From: Desulfobacterales bacterium
GTDB taxonomy: Bacteria > Desulfobacterota > Desulfobacteria > Desulfobacterales > JAFDCJ01
NCBI GenBank assembly: GCA_020345785.1
Contig: CP070771.1
Span: 2,889,676-2,914,876, forward strand
Direction of reading: 5' to 3'
DNA: 25,201 bases
Positions 15,587 to 22,829 of this stretch are shown one piece after another; position 1 is the stretch's first letter, and each line of letters starts with the position of its first letter. A program made the position numbers and the translations under genes. Under the pieces are notes generated by a model. It saw only the letters and a list, made by a program, of their open reading frames with translations. It was not told the origin of the DNA and did no database searches.

Positions 15587-16450
15587 ATGGGGCAGAAAAG
15601 CGGACCCATCCTTCTGATCATTGCGCTGTTACTTGCGGCGCTTTACGCTTCTTTCTACGTCGTGGACCAGACGGAGCAGGCCATCCTGATCCAGGTGGGA
15701 GAACCCATCGGCGAAACCATCGGGCCGGGCCTGCACATAAAGATACCGATTATTCAGCAGGTTGTCATTTTCGAAAACCGCCTGCTGGACTATGTAGCCG
15801 CTCCGGCCGAGATGTTGACGGCCGACAAAAAGAGCCTGAAATTAAACACTTATGCCAAGTGGCGGATCACGGATCCATTGAAGTTTTATAAAACCGTGCG
15901 CGACATCGGCGGCGGCCTGGCACGTCTGGGTGACATGATCGATTCTGAAATCCGGATGGAATTGGGGCGTTATGTCATGATCGACATCCTGTTCAAATCC
16001 AGATCGGAAATACTGGAGGCGCTGCGCAAACGCTGTGATGAGGGGGCTCAAGCTTACGGCATGCGCGTCATCGACGTTCGCATCAAACGCATCGATTTGC
16101 CTCCGGAAAACCAACAGGCCGTCTATGCGCGCATGCGTGCAGAGCGCGGCCGTGAAGCGAAAAAGTACCGCTCCGAGGGTCAGGAGCAGGCCCTTGGAAT
16201 TCGGGCGACTGCCGATCGCGATCGGACCATCATCCTGGCCGAGGCCCAGCGGAAGGCGCAGGCGATACGGGGCCAGGGGGATGCTGAAGCGGCGCGCATT
16301 TATGCCGAAGCCTTCGGACAGGATCCCGAGTTTTTCGAATTGACCCGAACCCTCCAGGCAACCCGCAAAGCGCTCGATGACAAAACCATTCTGATGATAT
16401 CGCCGGATTACGAATTCCTGAAGTTCATGAAGAAAAGCGGAGCCAAATAA
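15587..16450 (+). CDS. hflC: HflC-like SPFH membrane protein
   Basis: A 287-residue protein: N-terminal membrane anchor (about 6-24), then VVDQTEQAILIQVGEPI, the HflC-type SPFH opening, the helical region with RMRAERGREAKKYRSEGQE and the ending FLKFMKKSGAK. It forms the alternating partner of HflK. The frame is open back to 15416 inside hflK, but ATG 15587, four bases after the hflK stop, gives the correct N-terminal anchor and family length. Last gene of the plus-strand run. Confidence 0.9.
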   Translation: MGQKSGPILLIIALLLAALYASFYVVDQTEQAILIQVGEPIGETIGPGLHIKIPIIQQVVIFENRLLDYVAAPAEMLTADKKSLKLNTYAKWRITDPLKFYKTVRDIGGGLARLGDMIDSEIRMELGRYVMIDILFKSRSEILEALRKRCDEGAQAYGMRVIDVRIKRIDLPPENQQAVYARMRAERGREAKKYRSEGQEQALGIRATADRDRTIILAEAQRKAQAIRGQGDAEAARIYAEAFGQDPEFFELTRTLQATRKALDDKTILMISPDYEFLKFMKKSGAK

Positions 16451-16822
16451 TGACCCAAATTCAAAATTCTAAACCCACGCACGATGCTGCTGCAAAGACT
16501 GCAAATGGCCAAGCGTTTTTAATAATGCGGCAATAATTGTTTAGACATTCTTAATTAGGATTTAGTATTCACCGCAGAGCCGCAAAGTGCGCAGAGACTG
16601 TTTGTTTTATGTTTGCCGTTGAGAGGCCCCGCATGGGCGGGATGACCGATCTATTAAATATTTTAAACGGTCGGCCTCCGGCAAACATAAAGGGCAATCC
16701 GCATTTGAATTCAGGATTTGTTTCGAATTTCGGATTTCGAATTTTTGGCAGTCCGACTATGTCTCCCCGGACCGTTAGAACCTCTCAGTGTCCAACGGTG
16801 GAAGCGGCGGGTTTAAATCAAA
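16451..16822. repeat. Intergenic region made of dispersed words and a long stem-loop
   Basis: This 372-base gap between convergent genes holds no gene. From left: ATGACCCAAATTCAAAATTC words just after hflC; CACCGCAGAGCCGCAAAG (16570-16587); an imperfect stem-loop (16606-16691) with TTTATGTTTGCCG reversed as CGGCAAACATAAA, a bulge, then GAGGCC/GGCCTC; TTCGAATTTCGGATTTCG words (16722-16739); and ACCGTT/AACGGT (16771-16776, 16794-16799). I recall similar words between genes of many deltaproteobacteria, but cannot verify this here. Confidence 0.55.
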
Positions 16823-17455
16823 CTAGTACAGGCTCACCGTGCAGAACCCCGCACCGCAAAACCCCTGGACAGGTTTGCTGATCTTTTTGTAGCCCGCCGG
16901 CACGCGAAACATGGAATCCTCGATCCGCTGCTCGTTTATATTTGTCAATTTGCGGCTCAGAACGCCGGTAGGCGGCCCGTCGACCTGCACCATCTGAATG
17001 GGATAATCCAGCTTGCGGGCGACCCACACCAGCAGCTTGCCCCGGTATGTGTTTTTGAAGGCGATCTCGTATTTGTCGCAGACATAGCCTTCAACCGTCT
17101 CCTGGCCGAGCAGCCGTCGGCGATCATTGTCCTGCATGGCCTTGGGATCCTGTTCGAGAGGGGAGAGCGCCGCCGTGGCGGGAAATGCCATATAGCCTTT
17201 GGTTTTGGGGTAGAGCATGAAAGTTTGGTCTTTGCCCGGACGGCTGATCAATACCTGCTGCTGCCCGAAGGGGTCCACCATCTCCGCGCGTATCTGCCGG
17301 TCTTTGATGTAGATTTTCACCTGTTGTTTTTGCCCCAGACGGTCAATGATCGTATCGGCCGAAAACTCTGCGGCCCCGGCCGGCTGGACAACAGCGGCCA
17401 GGGCCATGAAAATCACCAGGAAGCCTGCGCCTCCGTGAAGAAATCTCACCTTCAT
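16823..17455 (-). CDS. DUF4412 / LolA-like periplasmic protein
   Basis: About 210 residues with a signal peptide (MKVRFLHGGAGFLVIFMAL, cleavage near PAGA-AEF). The rest resembles the beta-rich DUF4412 fold, related to LolA/LolB lipoprotein carriers, with repeating strands and two Cys near the end (GFCGAGFC). Function is unknown; binding of a lipid or lipoprotein in the periplasm is inferred from the fold. The frame opens with a GTG at 17461, but AAGGAGGG sits 6 bases before ATG 17455, which is therefore the start. It lies downstream of mlaC on the same strand, separated by a structured repeat. Confidence 0.75.
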   Translation of the reverse strand: MKVRFLHGGAGFLVIFMALAAVVQPAGAAEFSADTIIDRLGQKQQVKIYIKDRQIRAEMVDPFGQQQVLISRPGKDQTFMLYPKTKGYMAFPATAALSPLEQDPKAMQDNDRRRLLGQETVEGYVCDKYEIAFKNTYRGKLLVWVARKLDYPIQMVQVDGPPTGVLSRKLTNINEQRIEDSMFRVPAGYKKISKPVQGFCGAGFCTVSLY

Positions 17456-17526
17456 TTCCACCCTCCTTGACTGGGTTTAGTGTGCAGCGACGTATTCATA
17501 GGGTAAATTCAGTCGAAATAATTATA

Positions 17527-17692
17527 ATCAGCGACCACCAGCGGAGCTGGGGGTATGAGGAAGGCCCCTGGAAGGGGCCGGGGACAGCGGTCTGCCGGTG
17601 ATCGCTGATGTATGTAAAGAATTTTGGCGGCATCAAACGCGTTTACGGCGAAAGCGTACCCTTGTAAATTTTTATTATATATTTTAATCACC
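17527..17692. repeat. Dispersed structured repeat, copy 1 (about 165 bp)
   Basis: An 83-base core begins ATCAGCGA (17527-17534) and ends TCGCTGAT (17602-17609), forming an outer stem that extends to 13 pairs with one mismatch. Inside are CCAGC-GGA-GCTGG and GGCCCC-TGGAA-GGGGCC hairpins. A common tail TATGTAAAGAATTTTGG follows, then a less conserved stretch ending in an AT-rich run (about 17665-17692). A second copy lies at 21045-21206 with roughly three-quarters identity over the core. It is either a non-autonomous mobile element or a structured RNA; no family recognised. Confidence 0.7.
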
Positions 17693-17797
17693 CTTGGCGC
17701 TGATCTGGCTGGTTTGACCTGTATTTGAGCGACTCAACGATAAATGTTCCAGCTCTAATATTCAACAGATTTTTTGGAATATTTTTTAGAATAACCA

Positions 17798-17818
17798 AAA
17801 TTCTGATATACAGAATTT
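17798..17818 (-). terminator. AT-rich hairpin after mlaC
   Basis: AAATTCTG (17798-17805) and CAGAATTT (17811-17818) pair around a 5-base loop, 10 bases past the mlaC stop. On the minus strand the stem runs directly into four T. Weak but correctly placed. Confidence 0.35.
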
Positions 17819-17827
17819 GTCTATTAT

Positions 17828-18427
17828 TCAGCTTTTACCAACTTTATTGCGCAATATTTCCAGCAATTTTTCGGGAGAGTCTTTGGCGAGTATTTCCCTG
17901 AACTGGGTACGGTAGTTGTTCACCATGCTAACCCCTTCGATGATGACGTCGTAAACCTTCCAGGAGCCGCTTTTGTCGGTGAGCCGGTAAAAAAGCGGGA
18001 TTTTTTTGCCGTCCGACGTCTGCAGATAACTTTGGACTTCGGCGGTTCCTTTTTTCAGCATGTCCTCCTTATCAAAGATAACCTTCTGGTCCGAGTAAGC
18101 CAGGAGCCTGTCTGCATAGACGCCCTGGAGAAGTTGCCTGAACAACTGGACAAATTCTTTTTGCTGCGCATCGTTCATTTTTTTCCACTCCCGCCCCAGG
18201 GTTCTTTTCGACAGTTCTTCAAAATCGAAAATTGTATTGATGGCATCCGTCAGTTGAGCGATTTGCTGGTCTTTTGGTTTGGCCTTGAAGGCAGGATCGG
18301 TCAGCGTCCCCAGCACCTTATCGACGCCGGCTTTCACGGTTTCCATTGGCGCTGCCGCAAATCCATGCAGCGGAATCATCAACACCATTGCCATTATCAA
18401 TATACCTGCGGTCAATTGTCTTTTCAT
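17828..18427 (-). CDS. mlaC: MlaC-family phospholipid-binding protein (Ttg2D/VpsC)
   Basis: A 199-residue periplasmic protein with a signal peptide (to about residue 25, GFAAAP) and the MlaC domain, including FDFEELSKRTLGREWKKM (about 67-84) and VIIEGVSMVNNYRTQF (about 161-176), both typical of the family. MlaC ferries phospholipid between the outer-membrane MlaA-porin complex and the inner-membrane MlaFEDB transporter. AAGGAGG stands 4 bases before the ATG. Unusually no mlaA, B, D, E or F is next to it, so it is an orphan copy. A fragment of a second mlaC-like 3' end lies at 2474-2527. Confidence 0.92.
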   Translation of the reverse strand: MKRQLTAGILIMAMVLMIPLHGFAAAPMETVKAGVDKVLGTLTDPAFKAKPKDQQIAQLTDAINTIFDFEELSKRTLGREWKKMNDAQQKEFVQLFRQLLQGVYADRLLAYSDQKVIFDKEDMLKKGTAEVQSYLQTSDGKKIPLFYRLTDKSGSWKVYDVIIEGVSMVNNYRTQFREILAKDSPEKLLEILRNKVGKS

Positions 18428-18975
18428 AATTACCTCCTTTTAGGTTCGTTTTGAGCGTTATGATCGTTAGGTTCGTCCCGGTTAAACAAAAGACAAAAAG
18501 GTTTAACGGGATAAATTTAGTTCGTTGTGATGGTTATGATCGTTTAGTTGGTTGAGATCGTTGGGATCATCTCCCCGGTTGATCAGTTGATTAAGTTGAT
18601 TGAGAGAATAAGGACTCATTCTGATTTTACAATGCAATCAATCCATTCAACTTATAAACTCAATCAACTCAATAAACTTAATCAACTTTTTTTGCTATCA
18701 GCCATGAGCTGTCAGCTATCAGCTATGATCCGCGAGCCACAACACCACAGCACCCTGTAACTTACTCTTACTTTTTACGCGATGCTCTATTCGCTATGCC
18801 CATCACCCGGACTCCGCAACCCAGATAAATGACAATTGAATATTGAATATTGACTAATTATGGAATTCGCTTCGCTCCGTCTTGATAATGTTTTAAAGCA
18901 GATAGAATTCCTTCATTCGATCCGCCTTCGGCGGATCATTCGTCATTTGTCAATCCGTTAGTCCCCGCAACCCGC
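18428..18975. repeat. Repeat-rich intergenic region of about 550 bases
   Basis: No gene. Blocks from left: GTTTAAC words; AGTTGATTAAGTTGATTGAG (18585-18604) with an imperfect reversed partner (18659-18687) ending in seven T; a tandem of CAGCTATCAG-like words (about 18693-18728); ACGCGATGCTCTATTCGCTATGC words (18777-18799); TTGAATATTGAATATTG; GGAATTC/GAATTCC arms (18862-18868, 18905-18911); and a perfect hairpin GATCCGCC-TTC-GGCGGATC (18919-18937). The last lies 39 bases past the porin stop and could protect its transcript end. The whole looks like layered decayed intergenic elements. Confidence 0.55.
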
Positions 18976-20244
18976 TTAGAACCGATAGACAACGTTCATG
19001 TTAAAAGCTTGAACGTAGTTGGTGCCATACTCTCCCTTGAGGTCGCCTACGAGTGGTCCTTCGCTGCGGTTGATCTTGGCTTTCCCGATGTCAATCAGGG
19101 TGCAGGCCGCACCCACTGAAACATTCTTCGTCCAGTCGCACTGAACGCCGGTCGCATAGCGATAGGTCTCGTCCAAAGGCAGCAGGGGTGAACGATCGTC
19201 GGGGTCGGATATGGGTGAGCTGTCGTAGCCGAACCCGGCCATCAGCAGCCAGGGATCAGCCACGCGGTAATAGACCCCCAAGCCGATATGGAAGGTGTCT
19301 TTGTAGTCCAGGTCCTTCGTGACGCTGTTCTCGTCTGAAACTGAAATCTCGGGCTGGCCGAATTTGCTCCATTCCTGCCAGTTGACCGAGGCTGCCAGCG
19401 CGAACTTGTCGTTGAAGGCATGATAAACCCCAACCGCCAATTGCATGGGGATGGTGGTATCGATTTTCAGCCGGTCATCCGCCACTCCTGATGCATTCAG
19501 GGCCGCCCCCAGGATGGTTCCATCGAGGTTTTTGAACTTTAATTTGTCCTTGAATTCCAGGTCGACGTGGGAAATGTAAGTGACGCCCACACGGGTCTGG
19601 GGGCTCAAGTCGAACAGTACACCGAGGTTGAATCCGTAGCCGATGTCCGTGTCATCGTACTTGAGGCGGCCGTCCCCGGGCTCCAGAAGCGTATTGACAG
19701 CCACCCGCTCGCTGAGCGCGCCGTATACCACGCTGAAGCCGCCGCCGACCGACAACCACGGAGCGACCCGGTAGCCGATGGTCGGGTTGACCGCGGCCGT
19801 CGTGTAGCTGCCTTTTTGGACATAGTATTTTCCAGCCCATTCGTTGGAATAGCTGACCGCGCCGCCGAAATAGGACCCCGCCCCCAGGCCCAGTTTCAAG
19901 TCCGGGCTCAGGCTGTGCACGTAATACAGCGAGGGGACGGCGCTAAAATTGCCGGCGTTGCCGCCGTCATTGCCCCCGAAAGTGGAACTTTCGACATCAA
20001 ACTTCATGTTTGGAAAAAAGCCCACAATGCCGCCTTCCATCTGGGAGCGATCCAGCCGGGTCATCGCAGCCGGTTTGCCCCCGGCCGTTGACGCATCCAG
20101 CCCCGCGGCTTCACGTCCGGCGCCGCCCACGCCCATGTCGGAGGTTGCCTGCTCGTACAGCCACAGCCCGCCGGCATTGGCTGACCCGACCGCCAAAATC
20201 ACCAATAATATTGAAAAGAACACGCCAAAGCCATATTTCTTCAT
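18976..20244 (-). CDS. OmpP1/FadL/TodX-family outer-membrane transport protein
   Basis: About 422 residues. Signal peptide ends SANA before GGLWLYEQATSDMGVGGAGREAAG, the N-terminal hatch motif of FadL-family beta-barrels; the middle shows alternating strand patterns and the last residue is Phe (NVVYRF), the signal for outer-membrane insertion. These porins pass long-chain fatty acids or aromatic hydrocarbons across the outer membrane; here the substrate is unknown. In the usual NPAGLA motif this protein has STAGGKPAAM. The frame is open back to 20307, but AAGGAGG lies 5 bases before ATG 20244. It is transcribed away from the toxin-antitoxin pair. Confidence 0.9.
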   Translation of the reverse strand: MKKYGFGVFFSILLVILAVGSANAGGLWLYEQATSDMGVGGAGREAAGLDASTAGGKPAAMTRLDRSQMEGGIVGFFPNMKFDVESSTFGGNDGGNAGNFSAVPSLYYVHSLSPDLKLGLGAGSYFGGAVSYSNEWAGKYYVQKGSYTTAAVNPTIGYRVAPWLSVGGGFSVVYGALSERVAVNTLLEPGDGRLKYDDTDIGYGFNLGVLFDLSPQTRVGVTYISHVDLEFKDKLKFKNLDGTILGAALNASGVADDRLKIDTTIPMQLAVGVYHAFNDKFALAASVNWQEWSKFGQPEISVSDENSVTKDLDYKDTFHIGLGVYYRVADPWLLMAGFGYDSSPISDPDDRSPLLPLDETYRYATGVQCDWTKNVSVGAACTLIDIGKAKINRSEGPLVGDLKGEYGTNYVQAFNMNVVYRF

Positions 20245-20316
20245 CGCAGCCTCCTTTGATTTACATGGTGTATTCGGCGCCTTTCTGAATGAACATCCTG
20301 TATCCACTAAAACCTA

Positions 20317-20345
20317 TTGACGTTTCATAGTTGATGTTTTATCAT
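20317..20345 (+). promoter_or_regulatory. Promoter of the toxin-antitoxin operon
   Basis: TTGACG (20317-20322) and TATCAT (20340-20345) are 17 bases apart, near consensus. Expected transcription start near 20352, giving a leader of about 37 bases to the antitoxin ATG. Confidence 0.5.
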
Positions 20346-20353
20346 CAAACATC
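20331..20353. promoter_or_regulatory. Probable autoregulatory operator of the toxin-antitoxin operon
   Basis: Overlapping inverted repeats TTGATG/CATCAA (20331-20336, 20343-20348) and GATGTTT/AAACATC (20333-20339, 20347-20353) cover the -10 box. This is the expected place for a VapBC complex to bind and repress its own promoter. Confidence 0.5.
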
Positions 20354-20388
20354 AGATGAAATTCCATAATGATATTTCGGAGGAAAAA

Positions 20389-20616
20389 ATGCGGACCACC
20401 ATCGATCTTGAAGATGATGTCCTTCTCGCTGCCAAGGAAATTGCAAAGCAGCGAGGCAATACGCTTGGCCAGGTGTTATCGGACCTCGCTCGACAAGCAT
20501 TGACCCGACGGACCTCTGTTTCCAATAGGCATGGGTTGCCGCTTTTCCCGATTCAGCCGAATGCCGGCGTGGTTACTCCGGAGTTGGTTAATCGGCTGCG
20601 AGACGAAACGCCATGA
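20389..20616 (+). CDS. vapB: VapB-type antitoxin (ribbon-helix-helix-like N terminus)
   Basis: 75 residues beginning MRTTIDLEDDVLLAAKEIA, a pattern typical of ribbon-helix-helix DNA-binding antitoxins: a beta strand, then two helices. The C-terminal part (about 40-75) would wrap the toxin. The frame is open from 20356, but GGAGG (20379-20383) lies 5 bases before ATG 20389, which also places the strand at the true N terminus. Its stop overlaps the toxin start by 4 bases (ATGA), the usual coupling. Confidence 0.85.
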   Translation: MRTTIDLEDDVLLAAKEIAKQRGNTLGQVLSDLARQALTRRTSVSNRHGLPLFPIQPNAGVVTPELVNRLRDETP

Positions 20617-21044
20617 CAACCTATCTTCTGGACGTCAATCTGCTGCTCGCTTTGAGCGATCCAATGCATATTCATCATGATTCAGCCCATCGCTGGTTCG
20701 CTAAAAAGGGTCGGCAGTCTTGGGCGACCTGCCCCATCACCGAAAATGGATTCATCCGTATAGCCAGCCATCCGAGTTACCCAAACCGGCCGGGCAATGT
20801 CATGGCTGTACTTGACATCTTTCGACAGCTTTGTGATGCCCCAGGCCATCAATTCTGGTCTGAGGACATTAGTATCCTTCAAATCATCGAATCCGAAACG
20901 ATCATCACAAATGTTCAAATCACTGATGTGTATTTGCTGGGCCTAGCAGTACACAAAAGAGGTAAACTGGCAACGCTCGACCAACATATTCCAGCCGAAA
21001 CCGTCCGTGGTGGCCGCAAAGCCCTTGAACTCGTGGTCCCATAA
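20613..21044 (+). CDS. vapC: VapC-type PIN-domain ribonuclease toxin
   Basis: 143 residues with the PIN-domain acidic residues D7 (LLDVNLLLAL), E43 (TENGFIRI), D104 (ITDVYLLGLA) and D122 (ATLDQHI), all present, so the magnesium-dependent nuclease is probably active. Such toxins cut tRNA or rRNA when the antitoxin is degraded. The TENGFIRI motif is shared by the TA-associated PIN subfamily found in proteobacteria and cyanobacteria. The stop codon touches the start of a dispersed repeat that may act as the operon's end. Confidence 0.9.
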   Translation: MTTYLLDVNLLLALSDPMHIHHDSAHRWFAKKGRQSWATCPITENGFIRIASHPSYPNRPGNVMAVLDIFRQLCDAPGHQFWSEDISILQIIESETIITNVQITDVYLLGLAVHKRGKLATLDQHIPAETVRGGRKALELVVP

Positions 21045-21206
21045 ATCAGCGATCACCAGCTGCGCTGGAGGTATGAGGAAGAGCCCTGAAAGTGATCCGG
21101 AACACGCTCTGCCCATAGTCGCTGATTTATATAAAGAATTTTGGTTGCATTTCCCCAGTGCGGCTAACGATTACCTATGTATTTTTATAACATATTCCCA
21201 CCACCT
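21045..21206. repeat. Dispersed structured repeat, copy 2 (about 160 bp)
   Basis: Begins at the base after the vapC stop with ATCAGCGA (21045-21052) and closes with TCGCTGAT (21119-21126), an 82-base core. CCAGC-TGC-GCTGG is kept with changed loop bases, GGTATGAGGAAG is shared, and the tail TATATAAAGAATTTTGG follows. The second inner hairpin of copy 1 is poorly paired here. Same orientation as copy 1 at 17527. The AT-rich end (about 21178-21194) also corresponds. Confidence 0.7.
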
Positions 21207-21255
21207 CTGACTCTCAATTCAGGTTAAACAAAGGCAACAAATTCCATCCGCCCGC

Positions 21256-21966
21256 TCAATTGATCCAGCCCTGTTCCTGGAATCGCTTTTTTAGCACGTC
21301 GGCAATTTCCTTGGCGGTCTGCTTGGCCCGGCCCTCAACCGTACTCTTGCCGCTCTCTTCGCCGTAGATTTTCATCCCGCTGCTGATGATGAGCCCCGCC
21401 GGATTGTGCGTGGCAAGCAAGCCGACAACCCCCAGGTCCGCGCCCGGGGTTTTGGCTCCTTCGGCATCGGTTGTGCCGGACCCGATTTTGCGCAGTCCCT
21501 GGGCCGTCATCTGGAAGCCTTCGGCCGCCACTTTCAAATCGGACGCACCGGACCCGAACCCGATGGCGAAGCGCTTGGCGGCACTGCCCTCATTGAATGA
21601 AATAAGATAGCCCTTTATAATAAGGTCGTTGATTTGCGGTGTCGTTCCTGCCGACGCCCGCTTTGCGGACATTCCCATGTTGTTGATCTGCTCGATTAAC
21701 TGCGACGCGATTTCAGCGCCCAGCTGCCGGCCGGTCGCGATCTCTTTAGCAGTTTGGGGCGTGCGGTGCTCTATATCCTGCCCGGCAAGCGCGGATTCGT
21801 CCGGGACATCGTCGGGCGTGGCGGCAAAGTCGTGCACCCAGATGGTATTGGGCCGCGGGATCTTCCCGGTCACGAGTTGGTCACGGCCGGTAACCTTTGT
21901 TGATGCACACCCCGCAATAATTAGCAAGGTGATCAAACACAATACGATGCAGTTGCGAGTCTTCAT
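21256..21966 (-). CDS. DUF4410 lipoprotein
   Basis: 236 residues with a lipoprotein signal LLIIAGC (C20 lipidated). The mature part carries TIWVHDFAATPDDVP, a DUF4410 hallmark, a helix AAEIASQLIEQINNMGMSAKRA, a glycine-rich stretch, and a C-terminal helix EIADVLKKRFQEQGWI. The family is of unknown function; it may sit on the periplasmic face of either membrane. GGAGG precedes the ATG by about 7 bases. It is probably transcribed alone; a 376-base gap separates it from the next intact upstream frame. Confidence 0.8.
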   Translation of the reverse strand: MKTRNCIVLCLITLLIIAGCASTKVTGRDQLVTGKIPRPNTIWVHDFAATPDDVPDESALAGQDIEHRTPQTAKEIATGRQLGAEIASQLIEQINNMGMSAKRASAGTTPQINDLIIKGYLISFNEGSAAKRFAIGFGSGASDLKVAAEGFQMTAQGLRKIGSGTTDAEGAKTPGADLGVVGLLATHNPAGLIISSGMKIYGEESGKSTVEGRAKQTAKEIADVLKKRFQEQGWIN

Positions 21967-22017
21967 TGGAAACCCTCCTTTGCGGTTAATGTTAGTTGAT
22001 TTGAATTTCGAATTTAG

Positions 22018-22065
22018 GTCATTTGAAATTCTTGCCCGCCTGGGTGAATTTCGAATTTCGTGCTT
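22018..22065. repeat. Short dispersed repeat, copy B1
   Basis: Contains CTTGCCCGCC then GTGAATTTCGAATTTCGTGC. The reverse complement matches 24915-24965 with a small internal insertion. It lies 50-100 bases before the DUF4410 lipoprotein start. Confidence 0.5.
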
Positions 22066-22156
22066 CGAGTTTCGAATTTTATATCGATGAACAACGACAA
22101 TAAAACCCTTTCCCCCTTGTCTCCAGCAACCCAGGTTATGGGTAAAGACTAGTTTT

Positions 22157-22342
22157 CTAAAGGGGGATCGAGGGGGATTTTAAAAGTGTCTGCGCCTTCT
22201 TGTCATCGTACTCGCTTCGCGTCATCAGACCCTGATCGATCGGGGCTTTCAGGTTTATTAGCTTCCTTTCCACGGCCGCAGCTTGGCTATCTCCTTTTTC
22301 CGGGCCTGCCAGGTGCCGTGGTCGAAGGGCGGCAAGGTGAAT
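22157..22342 (-). pseudogene. Frame-shifted tail of the adjacent lipoprotein gene with SHOCT domain
   Basis: Just past the lipoprotein stop, the next reading frame continues as protein-like sequence (SGTYKFTLPPFDHGTWQARK), and further on the original frame resumes as VERKLINLKAPIDQG followed by LMTRSEYDDKKAQTLLK, a clear SHOCT short C-terminal domain, ending at a TAG (22157-22159). The parent gene thus seems to have been about 178 codons long and to have suffered two opposing frameshifts, one near 22350 and one near 22250. The domain has no start codon or ribosome site of its own. Confidence 0.65.
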
Positions 22343-22690
22343 TTATAAGTTCCGCTCAAAGGCCTCGCCATCGGATGATAATGTTCCTGCAATGGTCCCC
22401 TCAAGCGGCAGCAGGACTTCACCCTGCAATTCGTCTGCCTTGAATTCTCCTCTGAAATTCAGGTATGAACCCTCCTCTTCGAAATGGCCGTAGCACAGCT
22501 CGCTGCCGTCAGGTGAGCGGTGCAGTTTGACCTCGATCGAACCTTCATTAAAGGCTCCACTAAAGGTGCCTTCGTATACGCTGATCAATACGGAACCCTC
22601 GGGCACGCCTGTTACGGCCGAAGAGGTGCAGCCAAATGCCGTCCAGGCGACACTCGACATGAGAATCAACAGCCAAATATTTTTTTTCAT
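22343..22690 (-). CDS. Small lipoprotein, C-terminally truncated by frameshift
   Basis: 115 residues with signal SVAWTAFGC (lipidated C21), followed by a short beta-rich region with repeats of the type EGTFSGAFNEGSIEVKL. It shows no named family that I recognise. The current stop (22345-22343) looks accidental, since coding sequence continues in another frame. Removing one base near TTTGAGCGG would join them. A GGAGT site stands before the ATG. It lies downstream of the truncated sensor gene on the same strand. Confidence 0.65.
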   Translation of the reverse strand: MKKNIWLLILMSSVAWTAFGCTSSAVTGVPEGSVLISVYEGTFSGAFNEGSIEVKLHRSPDGSELCYGHFEEEGSYLNFRGEFKADELQGEVLLPLEGTIAGTLSSDGEAFERNL

Positions 22691-22770
22691 GGTACTCCTT
22701 CCCTTAGCCTGCTGCTACGGACGGTAAGCAGCCTTCTCTCTTGCCTCCATCAGCATCGATGGTGGATTCG

Positions 22771-22798
22771 CAGGCCGTGTCCGAAAAGACACGGCCTG
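22771..22798. repeat. Perfect 11-bp hairpin between sensor and lipoprotein genes
   Basis: CAGGCCGTGTC (22771-22781) and GACACGGCCTG (22788-22798) flank a 6-base loop. It lies 32 bases past the sensor stop. No T-run follows on either strand, so it is a transcript stabiliser, a pause site or an inserted palindrome. Confidence 0.5.
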
Positions 22799-22829
22799 GG
22801 CGGTCCACGACCGAAACGATGTTGCTCGC

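Noticed and set aside
17509..17691. 60-codon minus frame
   Set aside because: It lies wholly within the structured repeat copy 1 and has no ribosome site.
18548..18760. 70-codon frame with NQLNKLNQL repeats
   Set aside because: It is a translation of TTGATTAAG and CAGCTATCAG words in an intergenic repeat region.
18540..18760. Possible CRISPR array
   Set aside because: The words are short, degenerate and partly inverted; there is no regular repeat-spacer pattern.
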